Positions 15,708 to 24,223 of a stretch of 64,000 nucleotides of DNA are shown here, piece by piece; the stretch's first letter is position 1, and each line of letters opens with the position of its first letter. Origin of the DNA: CAYQEU01 sp964532005 (GTDB lineage Bacteria > Patescibacteriota > Doudnabacteria > UBA920). Where the stretch lies: the NCBI GenBank assembly GCA_964532005.1, contig CAZHER010000003.1:1-64000 (forward strand). The letters are read 5' to 3'. Both the position numbers and the translations under genes were made by a program. The notes below the pieces were generated by a model. That model saw only the letters and a program-made list of their open reading frames with translations. It ran no database searches and was not told where the DNA came from.

Positions 15708-16550
15708 ATGCTGTTATATATAATAGATCAATATAAACAAAGCCGGTCTACATATAAATTTATTGTTATATTTTTCTTATTACTAACTGCCTGGTGGGTA
15801 AGCATATTTTTCAGGGGTTTAACAGAAGGTCTGGAAAATGACATCTTTACCGTTACCTATCCACTTTTATCCTTAATTGGAGGTATAGCAGGATGGGTTT
15901 TTGCTAGAAAATGGGGAGGGTGGAGAAGTGTTTTAGGTAGAGCCATATCTTTATTCGCTTTGGGTCTTTTATCGCAATTTGTTGCCCAAGTACTTTACAT
16001 ATATTACATTTACATTTTAAATATAGAGATCCCTTATCCTTCAATAGGTGACGTAGTCTCTTTTGGTAGTGTAATTTTTTACATACTCGGTGTCGCATTG
16101 TTAGCAAAAGTTAGTGGCATTAGAATTTCGTTTAAGTCGGTAATGGGTAAGTTGCAAGCAATTATCATACCATTAGTTATTCTGCTGTTGTCTTATTGGA
16201 TATTCCTTAGGGGATATGAGCCGGATTGGTCTGATTTGGNNNNNNNNNNGGTAATAATATTTTTCGATTTTGCATTTCCAATCGGACAGGCAATATATGT
16301 TTCTATTGCAATCTTGGCTCTATTGATTTCAAAAGATATATTGGGTGGTTTAATGAGAAAACCGATATTATTGTTAATTTCAGCTTTGATACTACAATAT
16401 ATTGCAGATTTCAGTTTTTCATATCAAGTTAGTAGAGAAACTTGGTACGTGGGAGGATTTAACGATTACTTATATTGTCTATCGTACTTCCTCATGACCA
16501 TAGCACTGTTCTCGATAGGTAATATGTTTTATAAAGTCCAAGATACGTAA
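15708..16550 (+). CDS. Polytopic membrane protein of unknown function (contains assembly gap)
   Basis: A roughly 280-residue protein with about seven to eight hydrophobic helices and short loops, resembling the membrane sensor parts found N-terminal to bacterial signalling domains. No catalytic motif is visible. Ten undetermined bases (16240-16249) interrupt the frame near residue 180. Since gap lengths are often nominal, the frame across the gap is not secure, although it stays open to a TAA in a plausible terminal helix. It sits just upstream of a small protein and a soluble GAF histidine kinase that lacks its own membrane domain, so it might be the sensory partner. Confidence 0.6.
   Translation: MLLYIIDQYKQSRSTYKFIVIFFLLLTAWWVSIFFRGLTEGLENDIFTVTYPLLSLIGGIAGWVFARKWGGWRSVLGRAISLFALGLLSQFVAQVLYIYYIYILNIEIPYPSIGDVVSFGSVIFYILGVALLAKVSGIRISFKSVMGKLQAIIIPLVILLLSYWIFLRGYEPDWSDLXXXXVIIFFDFAFPIGQAIYVSIAILALLISKDILGGLMRKPILLLISALILQYIADFSFSYQVSRETWYVGGFNDYLYCLSYFLMTIALFSIGNMFYKVQDT
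16240..16249. other. Run of 10 N (assembly gap)
   Basis: Ten consecutive undetermined bases within the membrane-protein gene. The round number suggests a scaffolding gap of unknown true length, so the two sides may not be joined correctly. Confidence 0.95.
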
Positions 16551-16562
16551 AACAACAAAGCC

Positions 16563-16868
16563 ATGACAGAAACACTCCAACAAGAACTCACAATCTTTGA
16601 TAAGATCTCAATCCGGATAATCAAAGAACAGGAACTAGTAATAGGTCCGGTTGCTTGGGAGGAGGCAAAAAAAGTTTCCGGATTCCGGATCATCGACAAA
16701 GACAAAGGGGAGGTGTCTTTTGAGGGGGATCCAAAAGAGGTTTTAAATCGCCTTGTTGCCCAGTATTCTCGTTTGTTCGGGCAAGTATCCAGAGAGGTGT
16801 GTAAAGAGGCGGTCCAAGACCTTTTAGCAGAATTACCACAAACAGACATCCCAAACAGCCTACAATAA
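16563..16868 (+). CDS. Small conserved-looking protein upstream of the histidine kinase
   Basis: A 101-residue acidic, soluble protein that I do not recognise. It has an N-terminal region rich in strand-formers ('VIGPVAWEEAKKVSGFRIID'), a short beta segment 'GEVSFEGDPKEV' and a C-terminal amphipathic helix ending near the stop. It lies 12 nt after the membrane-protein gene and 7 nt before the kinase gene, so it probably belongs to the same signalling operon, perhaps as a regulator or adaptor of the kinase. No ribosome-binding site is seen. Confidence 0.6.
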   Translation: MTETLQQELTIFDKISIRIIKEQELVIGPVAWEEAKKVSGFRIIDKDKGEVSFEGDPKEVLNRLVAQYSRLFGQVSREVCKEAVQDLLAELPQTDIPNSLQ

Positions 16869-16875
16869 AAACAAA

Positions 16876-18273
16876 ATGCCAAAACGCGATACGGACGGCG
16901 CTCATTTGCAGGAGATCAACAAAGAGATCTACAAACGCAACCTGCAGCTTGCCGTTGTCAATAAAACGCTTTCGCTTTTGCGAAAGCTTTATCAAATCAG
17001 TTTGCTTTCCCTAGACCCTGCCACCCTCTCGGAAAAAGTTTCCGAAACTGTGCGGGTCGATTTAAACATGGAATTGGTAGGTATTTTTTTATATGACAAA
17101 TCCACAGATACTCTAAAGCCATTCAAATTTTCTGAAGCAGAACGACTTAGTAAAGTGGTCACCCAGACAGGTATAGATATTAATATTATAAATATTGTAG
17201 ATGCTTCCAAGCATGAAATTCTAAAAAACATAGTTGTGGAAAAAAGTTCTGGCTCCGTAACCGGTATTAATGATATATGGGGAAGCGTTGTAGACCAAGC
17301 CAAACTCAGGAATATTACCGAAAAGTCTCATTTACAAACAACCTTGCTTTATCCTTTGCTTATACAGAACGAAGTAATCGGTATGCTTCTCTTAGGTTTG
17401 AATCGTGGGTATGATACTTTAAATGAATTTGAAAAAGATTCTATCCTAAGCTTTATTGACGTTGTAGCGGTTGCGTTAGACAAAGCTTTGCTGTATGAAA
17501 AACTTGATGTTGCAAACAAGCAGCTACAAGCTTTAGATAAAGCCAGGGCAGAATTCATTTCTATTGCTAGTCATCAACTTCGTACACCTCCGGCGACAAT
17601 TAAGTGGTATGTGGGAGCCGTCTTGTCTGGAGATTTTGGAGAGGTAAACGGCGAATTAAAAGCGGCGTTGGAACGCGTACAGTCAACAAACAATTCTCAA
17701 ATTTCTTTAATAGATGACTTGCTTAATGCTTCACGAATAGAACGTGGCAAAATGGAATTCTTTTTTGAGATGGGTGATTTGGAAGAACTCGCAAGAATTA
17801 CTTACGAACAATTGGTCCCTCAAGCGGAAATAAGAAAAATAAAACTTGTCTACAATCCACCAAAGGAACCTTTGCCGATGGTAATGATGGACAAGGAAAA
17901 AGTCAGGCAAGTTATTAACAACTTTATAGACAATGCCATTAAATATACCAAAGAGGGACAGGTCACAATAACCATAGAAAAAACATCAACAGATGTGGTA
18001 TTAAAAGTTGCTGATACTGGTAGGGGAGTTGCCCCTGATGTAGTCCCAATGCTGTTTGAGAAATATACCCGAGGAAAAGATGCTGCGTCCGCTGCCACAG
18101 GCTTGGGCTTGGGCTTGTATGTTGCTAAAGTAATAATTGGTCAAAATCGTGGTAAAATATGGGTAGAAAGCGATGGTGTTGGTAAGGGCTCGACTTTTAT
18201 ATTTTCACTGCCTATACACAGCACTTTAGAACAGACCAGTGAAGTTGATTTAGCCGAAGCCGAACATAAATAA
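16876..18273 (+). CDS. Soluble GAF-domain sensor histidine kinase
   Basis: A 465-residue protein without membrane helices. A GAF-like sensory domain spans about 35-200. The HisKA dimerisation helix carries the phospho-acceptor H233 in 'SHQLRTPPATIK'. The ATPase domain shows the N box ('VINNFIDNAIKYT'), G1 box ('VADTGRGVA'), F box ('LFEKYTRG') and G2 box ('GLGLGLYVAK'). It should autophosphorylate on ATP and pass phosphate to a receiver; none is adjacent, but the stand-alone receiver at 1377 is a candidate. The signal is unknown. Confidence 0.92.
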   Translation: MPKRDTDGAHLQEINKEIYKRNLQLAVVNKTLSLLRKLYQISLLSLDPATLSEKVSETVRVDLNMELVGIFLYDKSTDTLKPFKFSEAERLSKVVTQTGIDINIINIVDASKHEILKNIVVEKSSGSVTGINDIWGSVVDQAKLRNITEKSHLQTTLLYPLLIQNEVIGMLLLGLNRGYDTLNEFEKDSILSFIDVVAVALDKALLYEKLDVANKQLQALDKARAEFISIASHQLRTPPATIKWYVGAVLSGDFGEVNGELKAALERVQSTNNSQISLIDDLLNASRIERGKMEFFFEMGDLEELARITYEQLVPQAEIRKIKLVYNPPKEPLPMVMMDKEKVRQVINNFIDNAIKYTKEGQVTITIEKTSTDVVLKVADTGRGVAPDVVPMLFEKYTRGKDAASAATGLGLGLYVAKVIIGQNRGKIWVESDGVGKGSTFIFSLPIHSTLEQTSEVDLAEAEHK

Positions 18274-18311
18274 TTTTAGTCAAAAACTGGCTTAAATAAA
18301 GTAGATTTGAT

Positions 18312-18752
18312 ATGAAACAATTCTTAAAAACTTTAGAATTATCCACAATTAAGCAGTTCCAACTGCTAAACGTAACGTCGCAAGTTCAAGAGGCTGTTAA
18401 GGAGTCTGGTATAACTGAAGGTAGCCTTACTATATTTGTACCCCATACCACCGCCAGCGTGCGTGTGAACCACGATGAACCATTGCTAATCCAGGATATT
18501 ATGAAAGCTGTATACCGACTAGTTCCTTTGGAAATGAGTTACAGCCATGATCTTTTTGAAGTCAGAGAACAGGTTTCTGTAAATGAACGCTCCAATGGCC
18601 AAGCTCACGTCAAAGCTTTTTTATCAGGTTCTTCAGAAAACTTCATTGTTTCGCAGGGGCAGGTGCTGTTAGGCGACAGGCAAAGTATATTTTTTGTGGA
18701 GTTTGACGGTGGCAGGCAAAGAAAGATGTATATAAAGATTATGGGAGAATAA
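18312..18752 (+). CDS. YjbQ/UPF0047-family protein
   Basis: A 146-residue protein of normal family length. Typical motifs are 'FVPHTTASVRVNHDEPLLIQD', 'SSENFIVSQGQVLLGDRQSIFFVEFDGGRQRKMYIKI' and 'NGQAHVKA', where the conserved His and acidic residues form the active pocket. Members have weak thiamine-phosphate-synthase activity in E. coli, but the true role is unsettled. It precedes mltG by 3 nt, so the two are co-transcribed. Confidence 0.88.
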   Translation: MKQFLKTLELSTIKQFQLLNVTSQVQEAVKESGITEGSLTIFVPHTTASVRVNHDEPLLIQDIMKAVYRLVPLEMSYSHDLFEVREQVSVNERSNGQAHVKAFLSGSSENFIVSQGQVLLGDRQSIFFVEFDGGRQRKMYIKIMGE

Positions 18753-18755
18753 TCT

Positions 18756-19646
18756 ATGAAATGGGTTGTTAGGGGTGTTGTTATTGCATTCGTAATATTG
18801 CTGGTCGGCGGTGTTGCCGGCAGTTTTTTTGTTTATAAAAAATATACTGCTCAAAGAGCTCAAAGAATTTCCGAACTGCAGAAAAAAGCGGAGGATGTAA
18901 AAGTGACTTTGATTGAAGGCTGGAAAGTTTCTGAAATAGGAGATGCATTGGAAAAACAGGGTTTGGGAAAATCAGCAGACTTTGTTTCTGCTGCTAAAAA
19001 CAATGTTCCTGAAAATGACCCAATAATTAAAATTCCAAAGGGTCAGTCACTGGAAGGGTATTTGTTTCCGGATACGTACCGTTTTGCCAAGACCAGCACT
19101 CAGGAGATGATTATTAAAAAGATGCTGAAAAATTTTTCCGACCGCGTGGATACGCTACACGCTGAACCCGGCAGTAACGGACGCTATATTATTAAAGGGT
19201 TTGAGAACTTGGATATTGGTGGACAAAAAGGCTTAACCTTTCATCAAGTTGTAACCCTTGCGTCCATAATCGAAAAAGAGAGTGGTGCCGGAGGTTCTGC
19301 CAATGGTCAACCTAGCGAGCGAAAAATTATTGCAGGAATTTTTTACAACCGGTTAAAAATAGGACAGGCTTTAGAAAGCGACGCCACTGTAAATTATGTC
19401 AGTGGCAAGGACAACCCAACGCCAACTAATCAGGAATTACAAATTAATTCCCCTTATAACACCTACAGGAATCCGGGACTGCCACCTGGTCCAATATGTA
19501 ACCCCTCCTTGTCCAGTATCGAAGCAGCCTTGAACCCAGCCCTGACAGAATACTATTATTTTTTACACAAACAACCTTCGGGCGAGGCAGTTTTCAGTAA
19601 AACTTTTGAAGAGCACGTAAAAAATAAATTTCAATACTTAAAATAA
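18756..19646 (+). CDS. mltG: Endolytic murein transglycosylase MltG (YceG-like)
   Basis: A 296-residue protein anchored by one N-terminal helix (about 5-27) with a periplasmic or extracellular YceG domain. Landmarks are 'EGWKVSEIGDALEKQGL' (LysM-like part), 'LEGYLFPDTYRF', the catalytic glutamate in 'SIIEKESG', 'ERKIIAGIFYNRL', 'LESDATVNYVSG' and 'SPYNTYRNPGLPPGPICNPS'. MltG cuts nascent glycan strands near the membrane and so sets strand length. The segment is slightly shorter than in E. coli. A hairpin terminator follows directly. Confidence 0.93.
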   Translation: MKWVVRGVVIAFVILLVGGVAGSFFVYKKYTAQRAQRISELQKKAEDVKVTLIEGWKVSEIGDALEKQGLGKSADFVSAAKNNVPENDPIIKIPKGQSLEGYLFPDTYRFAKTSTQEMIIKKMLKNFSDRVDTLHAEPGSNGRYIIKGFENLDIGGQKGLTFHQVVTLASIIEKESGAGGSANGQPSERKIIAGIFYNRLKIGQALESDATVNYVSGKDNPTPTNQELQINSPYNTYRNPGLPPGPICNPSLSSIEAALNPALTEYYYFLHKQPSGEAVFSKTFEEHVKNKFQYLK

Positions 19647-19655
19647 ATATTATTT

Positions 19656-19684
19656 AAAAACCGCCTTATCTAAGGCGGTTTTTT
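19656..19684. terminator. Bidirectional terminator between mltG and fmt
   Basis: A 13-bp stem (AAAAACCGCCTTA paired with TAAGGCGGTTTTT) with a 2-nt loop lies between convergent genes and has A- and T-runs at its ends, so it can serve both. Confidence 0.9.
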
Positions 19685-20612
19685 AAGTTAACAAGGACCC
19701 AGGAAAGCTGCTATAGCCATTTATGAATGAATCAATATCAGTTGGATTTTTACCAGATATTTGAATTTTTTCTACTTGGAGTACAGTGCCTGAGCCGCAT
19801 ACTATTGACCCGGACGGCAAAACAGTTCCTGGTTCTTCATTGGAAACTTCAGTACTAGTCCGGCAAGATAAAATTTTAATATTTTGTTCTTGCCAGGTGG
19901 TCCATATTTGCGGCCTCCTGAAGTAGGCCCGGTATTTATTATAAATATTTTGAGCGGTGTCATTCCAGTCAATTTTTCCATCTTCTTTTGAGATCATTGA
20001 CGTATAAGTGGCTCGACTGTGGTCTTGTTCTTTTGGTATCAATTTTCCATCTTTGTATTTTGGCACTGTGTCTAAAACTAGTGCCACGGATTCTAAAGCT
20101 AACCGTTGTTCCAGTTCAGGGTATGTTTCATTCGGCCCGACAGCAGAACTTGTTTGTGCAAGTATGGGACCGTGATCCATTTCTTCATCCATAACAATTA
20201 TGGTATTTCCAGTTACCGCCACCCCGTCTTTTAATGCCGACTGCATTGGTGTTGCTCCTCTGTAGAGCGGTAGAAGGGAAGGATGAATGTTTATAGTTTT
20301 TAGTGACGGCATGTTGATGACTTCGGCAGGCAGGATTTTGCCGTAGGAAAGGACAATGAAAAGTTCGGCATTTAAATTTTTAAGTGATTGTAAAAATGCA
20401 GTGTCCGAAAGTTTTATCGGTTTGAATATTGGGATGTTTAGTAACGTTTCGGATTGCAAAACGTGTTGCGCAACCAAACTGGGTGTGATTATTTGTTTTC
20501 TTCCCACAGGCGCATCAGGTGCTGTAACAATTCCTGCTATATCAAAATGCGAGGCAATCCCCTCTAGTAGAATTACTGAATTTTCCGATGTTCCAAAAAA
20601 TACTATTTTCAT
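19683..20612 (-). CDS. fmt: Methionyl-tRNA formyltransferase
   Basis: A 309-residue protein of usual length. The N-terminal formyltransferase domain contains 'IHPSLLPLYRGATPMQSALKDG' (catalytic Asn/His/Asp region, with 'MDEEMDHGPIL'), and the C-terminal domain begins after 'TYTSMISKEDGKIDW'. It formylates Met on the initiator tRNA using 10-formyl-THF. It overlaps the 3' end of the exonuclease gene upstream and shares a leftward operon with def, which removes the same formyl group. Confidence 0.93.
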   Translation of the reverse strand: MKIVFFGTSENSVILLEGIASHFDIAGIVTAPDAPVGRKQIITPSLVAQHVLQSETLLNIPIFKPIKLSDTAFLQSLKNLNAELFIVLSYGKILPAEVINMPSLKTINIHPSLLPLYRGATPMQSALKDGVAVTGNTIIVMDEEMDHGPILAQTSSAVGPNETYPELEQRLALESVALVLDTVPKYKDGKLIPKEQDHSRATYTSMISKEDGKIDWNDTAQNIYNKYRAYFRRPQIWTTWQEQNIKILSCRTSTEVSNEEPGTVLPSGSIVCGSGTVLQVEKIQISGKNPTDIDSFINGYSSFPGSLLT

Positions 20613-21169
20613 TTTTGCTTTCGCATTAGTCTTCTGAATACTTCTGCTTCAATGCGGCAATCGGTGAGAGCATCGTGCCGCTGCCCTTCCACTTTGACTT
20701 TAAAATGTTTAGTAATCCCTTCGAGACTGAACCCAGGGGCTTTGCTTTTTTCTTTCAGTCGTTTTTGTTTTGCCATGTATACGTAAAATATAGGCCAAAA
20801 ATCAAATACATGGTAATCGTAGGGATACTTTATTTTTGCATCTCGGAACGCGGCGCTTAGAAAAGGGATGTCTATCATGCCACCATAGTGGGCCAGTGTT
20901 ACATTATTTGGGAAACAAGAAACAAAATATTTCAGAACAGTTTTCATGTCAGGAGCATCTTTCAGCTCATCCCAAGAAATACCGTTTACCGCCATTGCTT
21001 CTTTGCTGCGTTGCGACCATTTTTTTGGCTTTATGTACGAGGTAAACGAAGCCTTTTCTTGTAAAGTTTTTTTATCCAATAACACTGCAGCCAACTGAAT
21101 GATTTCATGCTTCAGAACATCTGTTCCGGTAGCTTCTATATCGACTAGTAGAATATCTTTTTTGAACAT
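20609..21169 (-). CDS. DnaQ-fold 3'-5' exonuclease (DEDDh), active form
   Basis: A 186-residue stand-alone exonuclease domain. All five DEDDh residues can be placed: D10 and E12 in 'VDIEATG', D100 in 'MIDIPFL', H165 and D170 in 'RHDALTD'. It could be a proofreading subunit (epsilon-like) or an RNase T-type nuclease; length and the lack of other domains do not decide. Its start lies 4 nt beyond the stop of the neighbouring paralog, and its 3' end overlaps fmt by 4 nt, indicating an operon. Confidence 0.88.
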   Translation of the reverse strand: MFKKDILLVDIEATGTDVLKHEIIQLAAVLLDKKTLQEKASFTSYIKPKKWSQRSKEAMAVNGISWDELKDAPDMKTVLKYFVSCFPNNVTLAHYGGMIDIPFLSAAFRDAKIKYPYDYHVFDFWPIFYVYMAKQKRLKEKSKAPGFSLEGITKHFKVKVEGQRHDALTDCRIEAEVFRRLMRKQK

Positions 21170-21173
21170 TGGT

Positions 21174-21710
21174 TTATATTTCTTTAATTATTCTTCTAAA
21201 AATTTCAGCAGACATGCGCGCACGTTCCAAAGCATCGGCCCGGTTCTCAATTTTCATTCTGAAATGGTCAACAAAAGTGTGAAATGTTGGCATTTTTTTG
21301 ATTCCGTAATTTAAAGTGTATATGTACCCTAAAGTCCACAGCTCTAGAACATGACTTTGATAATTCCAGGGCACCAAGTTTTTTTTGAATGCGTTTCTTA
21401 AAAATAAAAGCTTATCGAAGTTATGTACGGCAAGCAAATAATGGTTTCCGAGCTCAGTATTCAGGTGCTTAATGGCGTCATAAATCTTTGGGCTTTTACG
21501 CAAAATTTCAAATTCAATACCCAGCATATCAGAGTGTTGAGTAATTGTACCGTCCAGTAAACTGACTCTAACGTAAGTATTAAAAAAGTTTTTTTCGAGG
21601 AGATTATCTTTGTCTAAGACCACCGCAGACAGTTGTATAATATTGTCCTTATCCGGATCAGGTCCAGTAGTTTCAATATCTAAAAGTAAAATATCTTTTA
21701 TAAATTTCAT
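21174..21710 (-). CDS. DnaQ-fold protein, probably catalytically inactive paralog
   Basis: A 178-residue paralog of the adjacent exonuclease. It keeps the first acidic pair (D11, E13 in 'LDIETTG') and D99 ('NFDKLLF'), but the segment equivalent to 'RHDALTD' reads 'RADALER', so the general-base His is Ala158 and the last Asp is Arg163. The fold and the C-terminal helix ('AEIFRRIIKEI' versus 'AEVFRRLMRKQK') are otherwise conserved. It may act as a nucleic-acid-binding or dimer partner of the active enzyme. Its start overlaps def by 4 nt. Confidence 0.78.
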   Translation of the reverse strand: MKFIKDILLLDIETTGPDPDKDNIIQLSAVVLDKDNLLEKNFFNTYVRVSLLDGTITQHSDMLGIEFEILRKSPKIYDAIKHLNTELGNHYLLAVHNFDKLLFLRNAFKKNLVPWNYQSHVLELWTLGYIYTLNYGIKKMPTFHTFVDHFRMKIENRADALERARMSAEIFRRIIKEI

Positions 21711-22198
21711 GGCTGGTATTTAGAAATTAGTTCTTGACCTTGGGTTATTTTATCAAACTTGTCTATTATAAGAGTATTATTTAGGTGGTCGATTTCGTGC
21801 TGAATTACTCTAGCTAAAAATGTATCATCAGTGACTGTAAATTGTTTTCCTTCGATATCGTATGCTGTCATGGTGATTTTTTTGGGCCTTGTGACATGGC
21901 CAAACACTCCCGGCATCGACAAACAGCCTTCTTCCATTGCTTCAGTTTCTTCCGATGTTTCCGTTATGATCGGATTTATTATGGGCATTCCACCAAGGCC
22001 CGCCTCGGGAAGGTAGATTAAAGCCAGATCCAGACTTTCGCTCACCTGCGGCGCGGCCAAACCCACTCCGTTGGCAGCTTTGACTGTTTTTACCATATTA
22101 TGTAAAAGACGAATATCTGACTTTTTTAGTGGAAACTGGATTTTTGTTACCGGGCGTCTCAGTACTTGGGCCGGTAGTTTGGCTATTTGTAAGATCAT
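21707..22198 (-). CDS. def: Peptide deformylase
   Basis: A 163-residue metalloenzyme with all three signature motifs: 'GVGLAAPQV' (motif 1), 'EEGCLSMPG' (motif 2, metal-binding Cys) and 'QHEIDHLNN' (motif 3, two His ligands and the catalytic Glu). It removes the N-formyl group from nascent proteins. It is in an operon with fmt two genes downstream, a common pairing. Its start shares one base with the stop of the upstream small gene (TAATG). Confidence 0.95.
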   Translation of the reverse strand: MILQIAKLPAQVLRRPVTKIQFPLKKSDIRLLHNMVKTVKAANGVGLAAPQVSESLDLALIYLPEAGLGGMPIINPIITETSEETEAMEEGCLSMPGVFGHVTRPKKITMTAYDIEGKQFTVTDDTFLARVIQHEIDHLNNTLIIDKFDKITQGQELISKYQP

Positions 22199-22482
22199 TA
22201 TCCCGATTTGTCCTGTTTAAGTTCTTCGTTTCGTTTTTTGATTAAATATGCAAAAAGCTTGCCCGGAGTTTTAACGGATTTATTTTCCAATACTTCACCA
22301 GCCAGACGTCTTAAAACATTATGGTCATGCAACCCAGCTTGTTTTAAATAAAATCCGAAATGCTTCGGATCGTTAAATTTTCGGCTCAGCTCATCTGCCA
22401 AAAGGTGGTCGGGGGAGTGCAGATACTGATTTTTGACAGGCTTAGTCAGTTTGTTTGTAAATTTATTTTCAACTTTTTCCAT
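22198..22482 (-). CDS. Small helical protein of unknown function
   Basis: A 94-residue basic, all-alpha-looking protein that I do not recognise. It has a central 'HLLADELSRKFNDPKHFGFYLKQA' stretch, then 'HNVLRRLAGEVLEN' and 'TPGKLFAYLIKKRNEEL'. The 'phase' of charged and hydrophobic residues suggests three or four helices. It opens the leftward operon with def, the two DnaQ-fold proteins and fmt, and its stop overlaps the def start (TAATG), so it is a real, coupled gene. Confidence 0.65.
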   Translation of the reverse strand: MEKVENKFTNKLTKPVKNQYLHSPDHLLADELSRKFNDPKHFGFYLKQAGLHDHNVLRRLAGEVLENKSVKTPGKLFAYLIKKRNEELKQDKSG

Positions 22483-22531
22483 ATGCTTATTATAACTTAT
22501 TTATATAGTGGGCAAAAGCCCAAATTTTCAG

Positions 22532-22537
22532 TATAAT
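22532..22537 (+). promoter_or_regulatory. -10 box close to a start codon
   Basis: A perfect TATAAT ends 9 nt before the ATG at 22547, leaving at most a few leader bases. No Shine-Dalgarno site is present and the -35 region is weak. Confidence 0.5.
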
Positions 22538-22546
22538 TAATGCTGT

Positions 22547-23377
22547 ATGTTCAATTATAGCGTTTCAAAAATTACTGCTATAGCAATTGTATTATCTCTC
22601 ACAGGCATAGCCTGGGTGCAGCGGGACGCCCTAGCTGAACTGTTGATCCGCATGGGCGGTTTTTCAGGGTTTCAGCGCGTACTAAACTTCGTTCATAAAG
22701 ACACAATCCTACCTGAACCATTAAGCTATATTAGCTCGGGACAGATGGGGGATTTGACCGTACAAGGAGTGATACAAGAAACCAATTCTCAGCGTGACAA
22801 GAAAGGTTTGCCGCCGCTACGCGAAAATTTGCAATTAGACAAATCCGCTCGTTTAAAAATGCAAGACATGTTTAACAAGCAATATTTTGAGCATGAATCG
22901 CCAGATGGCAAAGGTCCTTCCGACTTGGCTGATGAAGTTGGCTACGAGTACTTAATGGTGGGTGAAAATTTAGCAGAAGGCAGTTTTCAGAGTGATCTTG
23001 ATTTGGTTCAAGCATGGATGGACAGCCCCGGACATAGAGCAAATATTTTACATAATAAGTTTCAGGAAATAGGCGTTGCCGTGGGTAAGGGAAAATTTGA
23101 AGGACGAACTGTCTGGATAGCTGTTCAGAGTTTTGGAGTACCAGCTTCGGTATGCATACACCCTTCCAACTCAAGTCAGCAAAAAATATCTCAAAATAAT
23201 AAAAGGATCAGTGAATTGAAGAATCAGGCAGATGTTGCCAAGCAAATCGGTGATGTTGAGGAATATAATAATTATGCTACTCAAATAAATCAACTGGTCT
23301 CAGAAACAAAAATATTGGTTAACCAGTACAATGACAGTGTTGATGTTTATAATTCTTGTTTGGAGGCAAATTCCTAA
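22547..23377 (+). CDS. CAP-superfamily (SCP/PR-1, YkwD-like) exported protein
   Basis: A 276-residue protein. A hydrophobic N-terminal segment (about 7-25) anchors or exports it. The CAP domain (about 75-205) shows 'RLKMQDMFNKQYFEHESPDG', 'MVGENLAEG' and 'AWMDSPGHRANILHNKFQEIGVAV', with the conserved His/Glu pocket residues. The last 60 residues are charged and helical, likely a coiled coil. Bacterial CAP proteins are found in spores and cell envelopes, and their activity is unclear. The stop overlaps the start of the glycosyltransferase gene (TAATG). Confidence 0.88.
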   Translation: MFNYSVSKITAIAIVLSLTGIAWVQRDALAELLIRMGGFSGFQRVLNFVHKDTILPEPLSYISSGQMGDLTVQGVIQETNSQRDKKGLPPLRENLQLDKSARLKMQDMFNKQYFEHESPDGKGPSDLADEVGYEYLMVGENLAEGSFQSDLDLVQAWMDSPGHRANILHNKFQEIGVAVGKGKFEGRTVWIAVQSFGVPASVCIHPSNSSQQKISQNNKRISELKNQADVAKQIGDVEEYNNYATQINQLVSETKILVNQYNDSVDVYNSCLEANS

Positions 23378-24201
23378 TGGCTCGCGTTTCTATTGCTGGT
23401 TTAATGGTCGATACTGACCCGGCAGAAGCAATTTTTCATAAGATACGTTTGCGTCTGCGAGAAAACAAAAAAACTTTTATGGTGACGCCCTATTCAGAAT
23501 TTCTATACGCTGCTATGCAGGACAAGGCAATTATGGGTTTGCTTAATACAGCTGATATTTCTGTTCCAGACGGAATAGCGATTGTGTTAGCCAGAGCATT
23601 TTTGCAGAAACCTTTGAGTTTTAAGAATCGATTATTGAAACAAATGCAAGGGTGGTGGCAGATGTATTGGCTAGGCATGGGGCTTTTGTTTTCCAGAAAA
23701 AAAGTTTATGGTCCGTTTAGTTCAAAAGTTGTCGGAGCAGATTTCGTATGGAAAATCGCTGAAGCAGCAGCACTCGAGAAGAAATCTATTTATGTTTTGG
23801 GAGGATTCGGTGATACACCTAAGATAACCGCGGAAAAATTACAGGAAAAATTTCCCGATCTTAATATAGCAGGATTTTCTAACAAACCTAAGACCGATCA
23901 ATCTCTTGTTGCTGACATACAGTCTGCACGACCAGATATTCTGTTGGTCGGTTTTGGTCCCATAGTACAGGAGCGGTGGATCAAATCCCACTGGGATAAT
24001 TTGCCAATATCGCTAGCAGTTGGTTTGGGGGGGACTTTCGACTATATAGCAGGAGCAAAGTCTGCTCCTCCTCGCATTATGAGAAGCTTAGGTCTGGAAT
24101 GGCTATATAGGCTATTTACCCAGCCTTCACGCGCAGGAAGGATTAAAAATGCCACTTTTGGCTTAGTTAAGGCTTTGATTAACTTCAAGGCTTCTGTATA
24201 A
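23377..24201 (+). CDS. WecG/TagA/CpsF-family glycosyltransferase
   Basis: A 274-residue protein. The ATG at 23377 was chosen because it overlaps the CAP stop and follows a GGAGG site, while the longer in-frame start lies inside the CAP gene. Family features are 'SVPDGIAIVLA' (catalytic Asp region), 'YVLGGFGDTPKITAEKLQEKFPDL', 'ARPDILLVGFGPIVQERWI' and 'VGLGGTFDYIAGAKSAPPRIMRSLGLEWLYRLFTQPSR' in two adjacent blocks. Members add ManNAc(A)-type sugars to a lipid-linked acceptor in teichoic acid, ECA or capsule synthesis, so it probably acts in envelope polysaccharide formation at the inner membrane face. Confidence 0.88.
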   Translation: MARVSIAGLMVDTDPAEAIFHKIRLRLRENKKTFMVTPYSEFLYAAMQDKAIMGLLNTADISVPDGIAIVLARAFLQKPLSFKNRLLKQMQGWWQMYWLGMGLLFSRKKVYGPFSSKVVGADFVWKIAEAAALEKKSIYVLGGFGDTPKITAEKLQEKFPDLNIAGFSNKPKTDQSLVADIQSARPDILLVGFGPIVQERWIKSHWDNLPISLAVGLGGTFDYIAGAKSAPPRIMRSLGLEWLYRLFTQPSRAGRIKNATFGLVKALINFKASV

Positions 24202-24223
24202 TAAACTGTAACTCACAAAATTT

